Assembly (NCBI RefSeq): GCF_027364955.1
Contig: NZ_DAHXOI010000001.1
Coordinates: 62,001 to 126,000 of the forward strand
DNA length: 64,000 nt
Reading direction: 5' to 3'
Source: Ferrimicrobium sp.
GTDB taxonomy: Bacteria; Actinomycetota; Acidimicrobiia; Acidimicrobiales; Acidimicrobiaceae
Of the stretch, positions 35,274 to 47,601 are shown one piece after another (the first letter of the stretch is position 1; every line of letters starts with the position of its first letter). The notes below the pieces were generated by a model. It was not told the DNA's origin, did no database searches, and was given only the letters and a program-made list of their open reading frames with translations. The position numbers and the translations under genes were made by a program.

Positions 35274-35645
35274 ATGACAACACGTAATTTGACGGCAGCG
35301 GACTTCAACGAGACGGTCGAGAGTAACGGGATCGTACTGGTCGACTTTTGGGCAGCCTGGTGTGGGCCGTGTCGGGCGTTTGCTCCGGTCTACGATGAAC
35401 TCTCTCAAGAACACCCAGATATCGTCTTTGGCAAGGTTGATACAGAGGCAGAGCGAGAGCTTGCTCAGGCGTTTCAGATCATGTCGATTCCGACGTTGAT
35501 GGCCTTTCGTGACCAGGTGTTGCTCTATGCTCAGCCCGGTGCGTTGCCTCGCCAAGCTCTTGCCGAGATCATCTCCCAGATTGAGGCGCTTGACATGGAT
35601 GAGGTCCGGCGACAGATCGCCGAACAAGAGGCAGCAGCCGAGTAA
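35274..35645 (+). CDS. trxA: Thioredoxin
   Basis: 123 residues with the redox-active WCGPC motif (Cys30, Cys33) after VLVDFWAAW and the cis-Pro segment MSIPTLMAFRDQ. It reduces protein disulfides in the cytoplasm. There is a ~20-residue acidic helical tail beyond the thioredoxin fold (MDEVRRQIAEQEAAAE). ATG 35274 is preceded by AGGAAGGA. The next gene starts eight bases after its stop, so the two are probably co-transcribed. Confidence 0.95.
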   Translation: MTTRNLTAADFNETVESNGIVLVDFWAAWCGPCRAFAPVYDELSQEHPDIVFGKVDTEAERELAQAFQIMSIPTLMAFRDQVLLYAQPGALPRQALAEIISQIEALDMDEVRRQIAEQEAAAE

Positions 35646-35653
35646 GGCTTGCA

Positions 35654-36562
35654 TTGAGCCAGGCAGCGACGAGCAAAGTGGCGATGGGCGCTGCCGTACG
35701 GCAGGCTCTGCGCCCAGGTGAGGATCTCGCCTACGGGTACGTCGGCGCCCAGGAGCTCGTGGTGCGGCATCAGAGCCAAGGCCCTACTGCACGGCCTTGG
35801 GCCTCGGTCTCGAAGCTGGTCACTGCGCTCGCAGTGCATGTGGCTATCGAGGAGGCGTCCCTGCAGCGAAGCACGCCCCTGGGGGACCAGCAACTCGTTG
35901 TGGAGGATCTCCTGTCGCATGCGTCGGGTCTTCCTACTGGCGAGGTAGCCGATGCGTCCATGAGTACACCTTGGCAGGTTCGACCGATTTGCGCGCCTCA
36001 TGAACGGCGCATATACTCCAACCTCGGCTATGAACTGCTGGGTTATGGAATCGCGCAGTACTGTACAATGCCCTTTCATCAGTACGCGAGGGAAGCTGTC
36101 TTGGAGCCTGCTGGCATGACGCAAGCTAGCTATCCTGCAAGCGTACTTGCTACAGGACCAGTGACAGGGGCCGCCTTTGGGCTCATTGGGACAATCGCTG
36201 ATCTCGTCAGTTTGGTGAGGGTGCTTTGCTATCCTTCGCTTGTCACTGCCGGGACCCTCATGGCGATTCGTACCCCCTTCGCCTCTGAACTAGTCGGTGT
36301 TTTGCCAGGCTACGGTCGCCAAGACCCAAACCAGTGGGGCCTCGGACCCGAGATCCGGGGCACGAAAGCGCCGCATTGGATGGGATCAGCGGTATCGGAG
36401 CAGAGCTATGGTCATTTTGGACAGAGCGGCTCTTTTCTGTGGATCGATCCCGTTCAGCGGTTTTTCGCTGTCTTTCTCGGCACAAAACCCTTTGGAGCGT
36501 GGGCAAAGAATCGGTGGCCAGTGCTCAACAATGCTATTGTCGAGGAGCTTGCCTCCTCGTAG
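35654..36562 (+). CDS. Beta-lactamase-fold serine hydrolase (class C/PBP4*-like)
   Basis: 302 residues. Motifs of the serine beta-lactamase/DD-peptidase family in order: SVSK (S-x-x-K with the nucleophilic Ser, about residue 54), LLSHASGLP, YSNLGYELLG (Y-x-N) and YGHFGQSG (replacing KTG). No signal peptide, so it is more likely a cytoplasmic esterase or peptidase than a secreted lactamase. The TTG start is eight bases after trxA. A second member of the family is encoded at 39721-40944. Confidence 0.87.
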   Translation: MSQAATSKVAMGAAVRQALRPGEDLAYGYVGAQELVVRHQSQGPTARPWASVSKLVTALAVHVAIEEASLQRSTPLGDQQLVVEDLLSHASGLPTGEVADASMSTPWQVRPICAPHERRIYSNLGYELLGYGIAQYCTMPFHQYAREAVLEPAGMTQASYPASVLATGPVTGAAFGLIGTIADLVSLVRVLCYPSLVTAGTLMAIRTPFASELVGVLPGYGRQDPNQWGLGPEIRGTKAPHWMGSAVSEQSYGHFGQSGSFLWIDPVQRFFAVFLGTKPFGAWAKNRWPVLNNAIVEELASS

Positions 36563-36617
36563 CACTCAGTGATCACAAAGGGGCGTCTGCTATCCTTGGT
36601 CCAAGGAGGATACGACG

Positions 36618-38018
36618 ATGACTCGACTCAGTGGCGGCCACAATTCCAACAAGGTGTCTGATGGCATACGGGTAAACCCTATGTACGCCGACGGACCCGA
36701 TCATGAAATACCAAAGTACCAAATTCCCCCCGTTGGGATGAGCGCCCAGGCAGCTTACCAGTTGATCAGTGACGAGATCGACCTCGACGGTTCTGCACGA
36801 CTGAATCTTGCTACGTTTGTGACGACCTGGATGGAGCCTGAAGCTGATCAGCTGTATCTCGAGGCAGTCGACAAGAATATCGTCGACAAGGATGAGTACC
36901 CACAGACCGCCGCAATTGAAGATCGGTGTATCGCCATTATCGGTGACCTATGGCATGCACCAGACCCAGAAAATGTGATTGGAACTTCAACGACCGGCTC
37001 ATCTGAGGCATGTATGCTTGCCGGCTTGGCCCTGAAACGAAGGTGGATGGCCAAACGACGAGCTGAGGGTAAGGATGTCGATCGACCCAATATCGTCTTT
37101 AGCTCATCGGTGCAGGTCGTGTGGGAGAAGTTTGCGAACTACTTTGAGGTAGAGCCGCGCTACGTCCCTATTACCCATGAGGAGCCGTACCTCACCGCCC
37201 GTGGAGTCCTTGAAGCAGTCGATGAGCGAACCATTGGTGTGGTTCCTATTCTCGGCGTGACCTACACCGGCATCTACGAGCCTATCGCGGAGATCACTCG
37301 AGCACTGGATGATCTCGCCTCACGGACAGAACTCGATATCCCGGTCCACGTCGACGCGGCATCGGGTGGGTTTGTTGCACCTTTTCTCCAACCAGAATTG
37401 GTGTGGGATTTCTCCCTTGAGCGCGTGCACTCGATCAACACTTCGGGTCACAAGTATGGTTTGGTCTACCCGGGTCTTGGCTGGGTATTGTGGCGGACCA
37501 AAGATCTGTTGCCTGACGAGTTGATCTTCAAAGTGTCCTACCTTGGGGGCGAGATGCCAACCTTCGGACTCAATTTTTCTCGTCCCGGCGCACAGGTACT
37601 GCTCCAGTACTACAACCTGATCCGTTTAGGTTTTGAGGGTTACACACGGGTGCAACGCGAGACTCAACACACCGCCGCCATCATCGCTGCGGGAGTCGAT
37701 GATCTCGCATCGATGTCGGTCATCGCTCGGGGTGACGCGCTGCCGGTGGTTGCGTGGACCAAAACTGCCGATGCAAACCCCAACTGGAACCTCCACCATC
37801 TCTCTTCGAAGCTGCGGGAGCGTGGATGGCAGGTACCAGTCTATCCAATGCCCGATAATTTGTCGGATGAACTCATCATGAGAGCGGTCTTGCGTAACGG
37901 CTTCCGAAGTGACATGGCCGCGTTGTTTGTCGATGATATCAAGCGAGCCGTCCAGGAACTCGAGGACCTTGACGCTCCTATGCCAACGTCGTCGCATGTC
38001 AACGGCTTCCATCACTAG
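36618..38018 (+). CDS. gadB: Glutamate decarboxylase (PLP-dependent)
   Basis: 466 residues, full length for the GadA/B type. The N-terminal IPKYQIPPVGMSAQAAYQLI and LNLATFVTTWMEPEADQL are diagnostic; TTGSSEACMLAGLALKRRW binds PLP phosphate, HVDAASGGFVAPF carries the PLP Asp, and SINTSGHKYG carries the Schiff-base Lys (about 277). It turns glutamate into GABA using a proton, a known acid-resistance reaction. ATG 36618 follows AAGGAGGA (36603-36610). No glutamate/GABA antiporter lies beside it; the APC permease at 2349 is far away. Confidence 0.96.
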   Translation: MTRLSGGHNSNKVSDGIRVNPMYADGPDHEIPKYQIPPVGMSAQAAYQLISDEIDLDGSARLNLATFVTTWMEPEADQLYLEAVDKNIVDKDEYPQTAAIEDRCIAIIGDLWHAPDPENVIGTSTTGSSEACMLAGLALKRRWMAKRRAEGKDVDRPNIVFSSSVQVVWEKFANYFEVEPRYVPITHEEPYLTARGVLEAVDERTIGVVPILGVTYTGIYEPIAEITRALDDLASRTELDIPVHVDAASGGFVAPFLQPELVWDFSLERVHSINTSGHKYGLVYPGLGWVLWRTKDLLPDELIFKVSYLGGEMPTFGLNFSRPGAQVLLQYYNLIRLGFEGYTRVQRETQHTAAIIAAGVDDLASMSVIARGDALPVVAWTKTADANPNWNLHHLSSKLRERGWQVPVYPMPDNLSDELIMRAVLRNGFRSDMAALFVDDIKRAVQELEDLDAPMPTSSHVNGFHH

Positions 38019-38151
38019 CGCCTCAGGATTGCACCGCAAGGAGGATGGGCACGCACGACGTTGCCCTTAGGATGCTGTGTCATACTGGAGTGGCAGGGGA
38101 TCGCGATAAGCATGGAGATTGTGTAGCCTCGTTGCTCCTCGTGGAGGATGT

Positions 38152-38766
38152 ATGCCAAACGAAGATAGTAGCCCACCAACGATGCAACATGAGTCCCTAC
38201 CGACCCGAGTGCTCGCAGATGTCGGCTCAATCAAGGCGCTCGCGCATCCGCTACGACTTGCGCTGATCGATCTACTGGGGCAGCACGAGAGTATCACGGC
38301 GGCCGATGCCGCTCGCATTCTGGGAACGACGGCAGCGAACTGCTCGTTCCATCTTCGACAGCTGGCAAAGTACGACTTTGTGGAAGCGGTTGAGGTTCCC
38401 AGTCGACGGGAACACCCTTGGCGTCTCAAGTATCTTGGCATCACCGTTGCCGATGATGCTGGTGAGCTCACGAGCGGCTTCAATGCGCTTGCAGAGCAGA
38501 TGATTGCAACCGTCGTCGAGCGCTTTAGGGCGTATCGGAGATTTGTCAGCGACCTCAGCCTGGATTGGCGTGAGGTGAGCGGTATCCATGAAGGCACCGG
38601 TTGGCTGACCGTTGATGAATTACGAGCACTCGATCGCTCGTTTGGTCATTTCGCTACTCTGGCAGCCGCACGGACTCATGGTTATGAGACGATTCCCCCA
38701 GAGGCGCGCAGGGTGGATATTGCGAAGCTCGTCTCTCCCCTTGATTCCCCTCATGAGGATGACTGA
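38152..38766 (+). CDS. ArsR-like winged-helix transcriptional regulator
   Basis: 204 residues. The winged helix spans about 20-95: SIKALAHPLRLALIDLLGQHESITAADAARILGTTAANCSFHLRQLAKYDFVEAVE, with AANCSFHLRQL as the recognition helix. The C-terminal ~100 residues are helical (LTSGFNALAEQMIATVVERFRAYRRF) and may bind a ligand or dimerise. ATG 38152 is supported by GGAGG (38143-38147); the frame runs on upstream. Its target is unknown, and gadB lies directly upstream. Confidence 0.88.
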   Translation: MPNEDSSPPTMQHESLPTRVLADVGSIKALAHPLRLALIDLLGQHESITAADAARILGTTAANCSFHLRQLAKYDFVEAVEVPSRREHPWRLKYLGITVADDAGELTSGFNALAEQMIATVVERFRAYRRFVSDLSLDWREVSGIHEGTGWLTVDELRALDRSFGHFATLAAARTHGYETIPPEARRVDIAKLVSPLDSPHEDD

Positions 38767-39720
38767 GCCGAGGGATAGGGGTGCCGGTGTCCGTATCGAC
38801 TACGTCTGTGCGGTAAGGCATACCCCGGAGTGTTCGCACCTGCCGTCCGGGCGGTGGACCGCAATCCACGAACGGGTGGACTAGTACGTTGTCATGCATC
38901 TATCGGGGTGGGTGCACCTCCTGCCGGTGGTATCAGAAGGCAAAGCTGCCGCTTCCTGTTCGGTGGGTCGAAAAGCTCATTCTCGTCAACGGTTTCGACG
39001 AAGAAGACTCCAGCGGCGGCGCTTCACGCGAGTGTCGTTCAATGACCAATGGGCAGATCTGGGTCAGCGGATGGCTCGACCTCCATCGTGGGTGGCAGTG
39101 AGCGCAGTGGTCACACAAATCGGAGCTGGGATGAGCAACAAGCGGCGCGAAGCGCTAGCGTGTCCCCGTTGATTCGACAACTTCGCGTGCCATCGTCGAA
39201 CACCGGCTGGCGAGGTTTGGCGTCGAGTAGCTAGTGACGGCCCCGTCGACTCAAAGGGCCAGCGGGTAGCCGTAGTGGACCCCGACGAGACGGACGAGGA
39301 CCGTGTCGTTGAGCTGCGACCGAGGTTGCAGCGGGCTTCCGTGCCCATCCAGGGGTAACGAGACGGTTGGAGCTCTGCGAGTGTGGCCCTCGGGTGCGCG
39401 AACAGCGATCTACGGGGCTGTTGTGGCCGGCAACCCCCTTGAGGAGAGGATCGTTGTTGCTGGTGTGCAGATTCGGAGCTCCACCCCGAACGTGTGTACA
39501 GGGCCACTGCGGTGTGGGCAGTTGCCTGAGGATCGGTCCCGGAGGATTGCCCGGCGAGGTTGACGTCGGCTACAGCCATCGAGGTCGAGTACGCGGCGAA
39601 CCGTTCCTATTTTGGTACCCGTTGCGGTGAGGCGAGAACTGAACCTGGAGGGCCCGTGGTCGAAGCGCCTTGCACGAGGTGCGGCATGGGTCATAGAACC
39701 AACACACGGGGTTGCAATGG
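38767..39720. pseudogene. ~950-bp region without intact genes, possible decayed coding sequence
   Basis: No frame gives a recognisable intact protein. On the plus strand several short frames look like protein but stop after 50-90 codons in shifting phases: one around 39173-39358 (VDSKGQRVAVVDPDETDEDR ...), one ending 39563 (AIYGAVVAGNPLEERIVVAG ...). Such broken, phase-changing stretches suggest a decayed gene or genes. I cannot name the family, and non-coding RNA cannot be excluded. Confidence 0.4.
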
Positions 39721-40944
39721 TTAGCTCGTCAGAGCAGGTATCAACATTCGGTGAATTTCGTGCCCAAAGGCGTAAGCGCTTGACGGGATTAACTGGGTCA
39801 TGAAAATGACGCTGAGCTGATCGCGAGGAGCGATAAAAAAGTTTGTACTTGCCATCCCGCCCCACCCAAATTCGCCGTCCAAGCTGAAGTTCTTTGCGGC
39901 AGCTGCATTAGTGACCACAGAGACTCCGAGGCCAAAACCTTTGCCTGGTTCGTCAATCGGCTGGGGATGATACCGGCACAGGTCGATCGCGTCGGCACCT
40001 CCGGGCAGGTGATTGGTCGTCATCAGATCGACGGTTCGAGGTCCGAGAATTCTGCTACCGTCCAAGGATCCCCGGTGTAGCAACATCAATGCAAAGCGTA
40101 GGTAGTCGTCGATTGTAGAGTAAAGTCCACCACCGCCCATATCGACGGGAAAGACTCGTCGTTCCGGGACTGGCCCACCGAGACGATGCATTCCATCGCC
40201 TTCAGTCCGTAGGTATAGCCCACCGACCCTGCCAAGTTGATCAGCATCGACCTCGAAGGTGGTATCCATCATTCCGAGAGGTTCGAAGATTTCGGTTCGA
40301 AGATACTCTGAGAGCCGCCTACCGCTAATGACTTCAATCAGGCGGCCGACGACGTCGGTGGCTACCGAGTAGTTCCAACCGTGACCTGGGTCAAAAAGAA
40401 GCCCAAGTTGCGCGTAGCGATCGACCAGGTCCCCAAGTGTGAGGTCAGCGGGGAGGTTCAGCTCAGAGGCATGCTGGCGATAGAGTGTATCGAGGATTGT
40501 TTGATTGTGAAAGCCGTAGGTTAACCCGGCGGTGTGGGTGAGCAAATGCCACACCCGAACAGGTTCGATGGCAGGCCGATATAAGGGTTCTAAGGTTGAC
40601 CCCCCAGCGAGCACCTGGATGTTGCGAAACGAGGGGATGTAGTCGCCGACTAGGTCTTGGAGATCGACCAGTCCGGCCTCGGCAAGCTGTAATAGCGCGA
40701 CCGAAGTGATCGGTTTAGACATCGAGTAGATGCGATAAAGAGTTGCGTCGGTGATTGGGGTCTGGGCGACCGGATCAGCTAGTCCATAGTAATGGCGGAG
40801 CGCAATCGCGTCATCCCGAGCGATGAGAAGGGCAAACCCCGGGATTTTGCCGGCATCAACATAGGCTTCGATATGCCGTAGCAGGGCTTCAATTTGGGGT
40901 CGATGGAGTCCAGCCTCCTCAAGCGATGTCATCTCGATGGTCAT
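39721..40944 (-). CDS. Beta-lactamase-related serine hydrolase (EstB-like esterase)
   Basis: 407 residues. Family motifs: SMSK (S-x-x-K, about residue 73) after TLYRIY, LLTHTAGLTYGF, YSVATDVVGRLIE (Y-x-x) and a C-terminal FGWGGMASTNF. The ~400-residue layout with no leader matches class C-like esterases (EstB/LovD group) rather than secreted beta-lactamases. The substrate is unknown. It lies 38 bases after pncB on the minus strand, with AAAGGAA before its ATG, and is probably the third gene of the lgt-pncB transcript. Confidence 0.88.
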   Translation of the reverse strand: MTIEMTSLEEAGLHRPQIEALLRHIEAYVDAGKIPGFALLIARDDAIALRHYYGLADPVAQTPITDATLYRIYSMSKPITSVALLQLAEAGLVDLQDLVGDYIPSFRNIQVLAGGSTLEPLYRPAIEPVRVWHLLTHTAGLTYGFHNQTILDTLYRQHASELNLPADLTLGDLVDRYAQLGLLFDPGHGWNYSVATDVVGRLIEVISGRRLSEYLRTEIFEPLGMMDTTFEVDADQLGRVGGLYLRTEGDGMHRLGGPVPERRVFPVDMGGGGLYSTIDDYLRFALMLLHRGSLDGSRILGPRTVDLMTTNHLPGGADAIDLCRYHPQPIDEPGKGFGLGVSVVTNAAAAKNFSLDGEFGWGGMASTNFFIAPRDQLSVIFMTQLIPSSAYAFGHEIHRMLIPALTS

Positions 40945-40982
40945 AGGAGATTCCTTTCAGATAGGCGTAGGAGTCGTGAACG

Positions 40983-42299
40983 CTAGACCTTCACCGTTCC
41001 TGGACCAAGGTAATGGCACTGCAGCAGCGGCGCTGTGGCGGAGAGCAGATCTTCATAGGATCCGAGCTCCTCGAGCGACTCCTGATGGAGCCGTCGCCAG
41101 TGTTCAAGATTGTCATCGATAACCCTCTCGCCCTTAACGATCACTGGAACCTGCAACGGCCGCAACGCATCCGCAGACGTTGAGGAGATGATGGCCTCGG
41201 GATCGATTGAGAACTCGTCGATAGCGTGCTGTTCGCGTATGCGTCGGTACGCGGTCTTGGCGCCGCCATCGGAGGTCTTGGCCTCTGACTGTTTGGCGAC
41301 GGCAATCGGTTCTCCTCCGCGCTCGATGGAGACGAGCTTATAGACGAAACCCGCTGTCGGGATGCCAGAACCGGTCACAAGCTTGGTGCCGACGCCAAAG
41401 CCATCGATGGGGGCATCGTGTAGCCGGTGGATCGCTGCCTCGTCGAGATCTCCTGAGACGAGGATCTGTGTTTTTGTCGCCCCAAGGCTATCGAGCAGCT
41501 GTCGAGCGGCGATCGAGGTAGCAAAGGGATCGCCTGAATCGATGCGAATAGCGGCAAGTGAGGGTCCGAAAACATCGATAGCCGTGCGGATACCGTTGAG
41601 CGTATCGTACGTATCGACGAGTGCCGTTGTCGCTTCTCCCGCGATGGTCCGTTGGGCGCGAAAGGCGGCTGCCTCGCTGTCATGAGCGAGGACGATTGCG
41701 TGCCCCATGGTACCGGCCGTTGGAATCGCGTATTGTTGCCCAGCGGCGAGGTTGGAGGTCGCTGCAAAACCCGCAATGTAGGCGGCTCTCGCCGCGACGA
41801 CACCAGCATTCTCATTGGTACGCCGAGTCCCCATCTCGATCAATGTTCTCCCACGAGCGGCGAGCGCCATTCGTGAGGCCGCAGTGGCGATGGCCGAGTC
41901 GAAGTTGAGCGCTGAGAGTAGGAGCGTCTCGAGTATCAGTCCCTCGGCGAAGCTCGCCTCGAGTCGCAGGACGGGAGAGAAGGGGAAATAGAGCTCCCCG
42001 TCAGGGTAGGCGTAGATTGAACCCGCAAAGCGGAAGTTGGCCAGATAGTCGAGCGTCTCCTTGGAGCAGATGGAGTTGCGTCCGAGATAGTCGAGATCAG
42101 CTTCGTCAAAGGTAAACCCTTCGAGAAGCGTACCGACTCGCGCGGCGCCGGCGGTGACCCCATAGGCTCGCCCCCCCAGCCCACGTCCAAAAATCTCAAA
42201 GGTCGCTCGCTTTGTACCGATCCCACTCTGGAGCGATGCTTCGAGCATGGTGAGCTCATACCTATCTGTGAAGAGAGAGGTATGTTCAGCCATGTGCAT
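40983..42299 (-). CDS. pncB: Nicotinate phosphoribosyltransferase
   Basis: About 438 residues. TSLFTDRYELTMLEASLQSG at the N-terminus, the central FEIFGRGLGGRAYGV, EMGTRRTNENAGVVAARAAY, TAGTMGHAIVLAHDSE and IRIDSGDPFATS are those of NAPRTase, which makes nicotinate mononucleotide for NAD salvage. The start overlaps the end of lgt: ATG 42299 or ATG 42293 are both plausible; TTG 42311 is less so. Co-transcribed with lgt. Confidence 0.94.
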   Translation of the reverse strand: MHMAEHTSLFTDRYELTMLEASLQSGIGTKRATFEIFGRGLGGRAYGVTAGAARVGTLLEGFTFDEADLDYLGRNSICSKETLDYLANFRFAGSIYAYPDGELYFPFSPVLRLEASFAEGLILETLLLSALNFDSAIATAASRMALAARGRTLIEMGTRRTNENAGVVAARAAYIAGFAATSNLAAGQQYAIPTAGTMGHAIVLAHDSEAAAFRAQRTIAGEATTALVDTYDTLNGIRTAIDVFGPSLAAIRIDSGDPFATSIAARQLLDSLGATKTQILVSGDLDEAAIHRLHDAPIDGFGVGTKLVTGSGIPTAGFVYKLVSIERGGEPIAVAKQSEAKTSDGGAKTAYRRIREQHAIDEFSIDPEAIISSTSADALRPLQVPVIVKGERVIDDNLEHWRRLHQESLEELGSYEDLLSATAPLLQCHYLGPGTVKV

Positions 42300-43101
42300 C
42301 GGCGGCTGCAAGGGGTTGTGGTGGCGGCGCGAGCACCGGGGTGTCCTTGCCTCTTCTGGAAAGCAATACGAGCATTAGTACGATCGACCCCGCCAGACTG
42401 ATCAGCGCGAAGACCTCGACGGCATCCCATACACGGGGCACCGCGAGCCAAAGGTACTCATCGAAGAAGCGTCCGATCGACCAGATACCGTAGGCGGTAA
42501 CGGCGAGTGAGAGTGCTGGCATCTTCCATTGTGGGTAGAGTCGGGAGAGCCCCAGTACGATCGAAAACGTGATGATCGTTTCGATTGACTGAAAAATAGG
42601 CACCGGTATCCGATAGCCAACCTCGCCGGCATACTTCATGCCATACCAAGCGGTGGTCGGATGACCACCACCTGCGAACATGAGCTGGGGACCGAGCAAT
42701 CGGCCCATGGCCCAGGCGGCCAACAACACCGGAGCTGTTACGTCAGCAGCTGTCCGAAAAGATATTTCTGGGTTGTACTTATGTAGTGCATACAGAGCAA
42801 CGATCAGACCGCCCGCGATCCCCCCATAGGAGGAGAGACCGCCTTGCCAGACCGCGAACACCAGGATTGGGTGAGCGAGATAGTAGCTGATATTGGCGAT
42901 GCAGTGTACCGTTCGCGCACCTACCACGGCCATGACGATGATCCATATGAAGGACTTTTCTAGCCACCTTGTCGATAGACCGTAGTGTTGGAACCGGCGG
43001 CTCAAGTACCAGTAGGCGAACCAAAACGTGATACCTAGGCCGAAACCATAGGTGTGGAGCACGAGTGGTCCGATGTGGAAAGCAACAGGTATCGGTCGCA
43101 C
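42286..43101 (-). CDS. lgt: Prolipoprotein diacylglyceryl transferase-like protein, divergent
   Basis: 271 residues with about seven membrane segments in the Lgt arrangement (IPVAFHIGPLVLHTYGFGLG, then GGLSSYGGIAGGLIVALYAL, AWAMGRLLGPQLMF, PIFQSIETIITF). Lgt attaches diacylglycerol to the lipobox Cys of secreted lipoproteins. It is clearly divergent: the usual GRxGNFxNxExxG signature reads GRLLGPQLMFAGGG, keeping Arg but lacking the Asn and Glu. It may be a specialised or weakly active family member. Its stop lies within the start of pncB. Confidence 0.78.
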   Translation of the reverse strand: MRPIPVAFHIGPLVLHTYGFGLGITFWFAYWYLSRRFQHYGLSTRWLEKSFIWIIVMAVVGARTVHCIANISYYLAHPILVFAVWQGGLSSYGGIAGGLIVALYALHKYNPEISFRTAADVTAPVLLAAWAMGRLLGPQLMFAGGGHPTTAWYGMKYAGEVGYRIPVPIFQSIETIITFSIVLGLSRLYPQWKMPALSLAVTAYGIWSIGRFFDEYLWLAVPRVWDAVEVFALISLAGSIVLMLVLLSRRGKDTPVLAPPPQPLAAADAHG

Positions 43102-43175
43102 TGCGCTTTACCTCCAATCGCTTTGGGTAGTCATTATTCTAAACCAGTCAGGATGGTATTCGTAGACGATGGTGC

Positions 43176-43769
43176 TCATAGTTGCAGATAGGTCAGAGGG
43201 ATATCGCTTGCTTGTACGAGGACGGAGGCGATCCATCCGGTGAGCTGGCTGATCGCTACCTGTACCAGTTCGTCGTCATCGATCACCTGCTCATCGATGA
43301 CACAAGTTGTCTCGTAGACGACCTCAGCACTGAGTTCAGTGTCGTCGGTCGTGATGTCATAGCTCGTCTCGATGGTGACGCGTTGGAGTTCCATCGGTGC
43401 ATTGAGAATGCTCTGCGATGAGTGGCGTGGCAGGTGGGTCAGAAGCTGTTGAGGCGTCATCGGAAGGGCGCTTAGCCCAGTGAAACGAAGAGCTACTTCA
43501 ATGACGATCTCGATCGGGTCTTCAATACCATCGCCGAGTGTCCAGCTACGGTAGGAGCCTTGGCTCCAGGTGGGCCACTCGACCGTAAGGTCGGCACGCA
43601 CGTGGGGTGGGGAGGCCTCTCCCGGTAGGCTGTAGGAGGTCTCGAAGGTTAGATCTCCAAGCATGAGGTCGTTATGGAGCTGCTCTTCTAAACCTGCGCG
43701 CTCGAGCATCGAGGAGCTGAGGGAGGTTTTGAGCGAGGCTATGAAGCGAAGAAAAAGATGATCGAGCAT
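43176..43769 (-). CDS. Hypothetical protein, divergent from GDPD gene
   Basis: 197 residues, unknown family. An N-terminal helix (LDHLFLRFIASLKTSLSSSML) is followed by beta-rich sequence (LTFETSYSLPGE, VRADLTVEWPTWSQGSYRSW, VTIETSYDITTDDTELSAEVVYETTCVI) and an amphipathic C-terminal helix. Many acidic residues; no signal peptide. The ATG at 43769 is chosen because the longer frame would overlap the divergent GDPD gene; AGGCGA precedes it. Part of it loosely resembles the unknown protein at 16186-16725. Confidence 0.68.
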   Translation of the reverse strand: MLDHLFLRFIASLKTSLSSSMLERAGLEEQLHNDLMLGDLTFETSYSLPGEASPPHVRADLTVEWPTWSQGSYRSWTLGDGIEDPIEIVIEVALRFTGLSALPMTPQQLLTHLPRHSSQSILNAPMELQRVTIETSYDITTDDTELSAEVVYETTCVIDEQVIDDDELVQVAISQLTGWIASVLVQASDIPLTYLQL

Positions 43770-43804
43770 TCGCCTACGATTGTAGTCGCTCCAGGAGGGT
43801 TGAC

Positions 43805-44561
43805 ATGACCGCTGCACCAAGGCTTCAGTGTCCACACATCGCCGCTCATCGTGGAGGTATGGGCGAGGGGGTTGCGTCATCGATGGCTGCCTTTCGTCGT
43901 GCTGCGATCGACCTGGGTGTGGCTTTAGAGCTCGATATTCATCCCACGAAGGACCACGAACTTGTCGTGTTCCATGACGACCACCTTGAACCCACGACAA
44001 ACCTTGTCGGTGCCATTCATGACTATTCGCTCAAGGCCCTGCGCACCACGCTTGATCTGAGCAATGGTAGCGCTTCCAGTCGCGTCGGGATCGTAACGCT
44101 CGGAGAGGTGCTCGCCATCAGTGGAGATGTCGAGGTCTCAATCGACATCAAGGAGGATCTAGGGGCCGACTCATGGGTAGAGGAGGCGGTTGGCGAACTT
44201 TTGCAAGAGTATGCAATGGGCAAAAGGGTGGTTGTCGCTTCATTTCTTGATCCACCGCTGACTCGATTTCGGCAACGTTTCCCAGCAGTACGCACTGCTG
44301 CATCGAGTGCTGAGGCGGTTCGATGGTATCAAGATTTTCATAATCAAGTGATCTCTGAACCCGCCTTCGAAGTGCTTTCACTTCCGCTTACCCTTATGGG
44401 TAGTGAGTATCTGAGTGTGCAACTCGTTGACTGGGCGCACCATCAAGGACTTGAAGTTTGGGTCTGGACCGTGAACGAAGAGGAGGATCTACGGCGTGTG
44501 CAAACGATGGGTGTTGATGTCGTGGTGACCGACTATCCAGCGAGAGTGTTGGAGTTCTATC

Positions 44562-44569
<8 letters not shown>
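43805..44569 (+). CDS. Glycerophosphodiester phosphodiesterase family protein
   Basis: 254 residues. The GDPD TIM-barrel motifs are AAHRGGMGEGVASSMAAFRRA near the N-terminus, ELDIHPTKDHELVVFHDD (metal-binding Glu/Asp and catalytic His) and VDIDIKED-like DVEVSIDIKEDLG, ending VWVWTVNEEEDLRRVQTMGVDVVVTDYP. It hydrolyses glycerophosphodiesters to glycerol-3-phosphate and an alcohol. No leader, so cytoplasmic. AGGAGGG precedes the ATG. It overlaps mnmA by eight bases. Confidence 0.93.

Positions 44570-47601
<3,032 letters not shown>

Noticed and set aside
38980-39010. tmRNA-like start (aacggtttcgac)
   Set aside because: The rest of a tmRNA (tag reading frame, T-arm and 3' acceptor end) is not found downstream.
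39064-39579. 171-codon minus-strand frame as a gene
   Set aside because: Ser/Arg-rich without motif or ribosome-binding site; competing plus-strand fragments look more protein-like but are broken.
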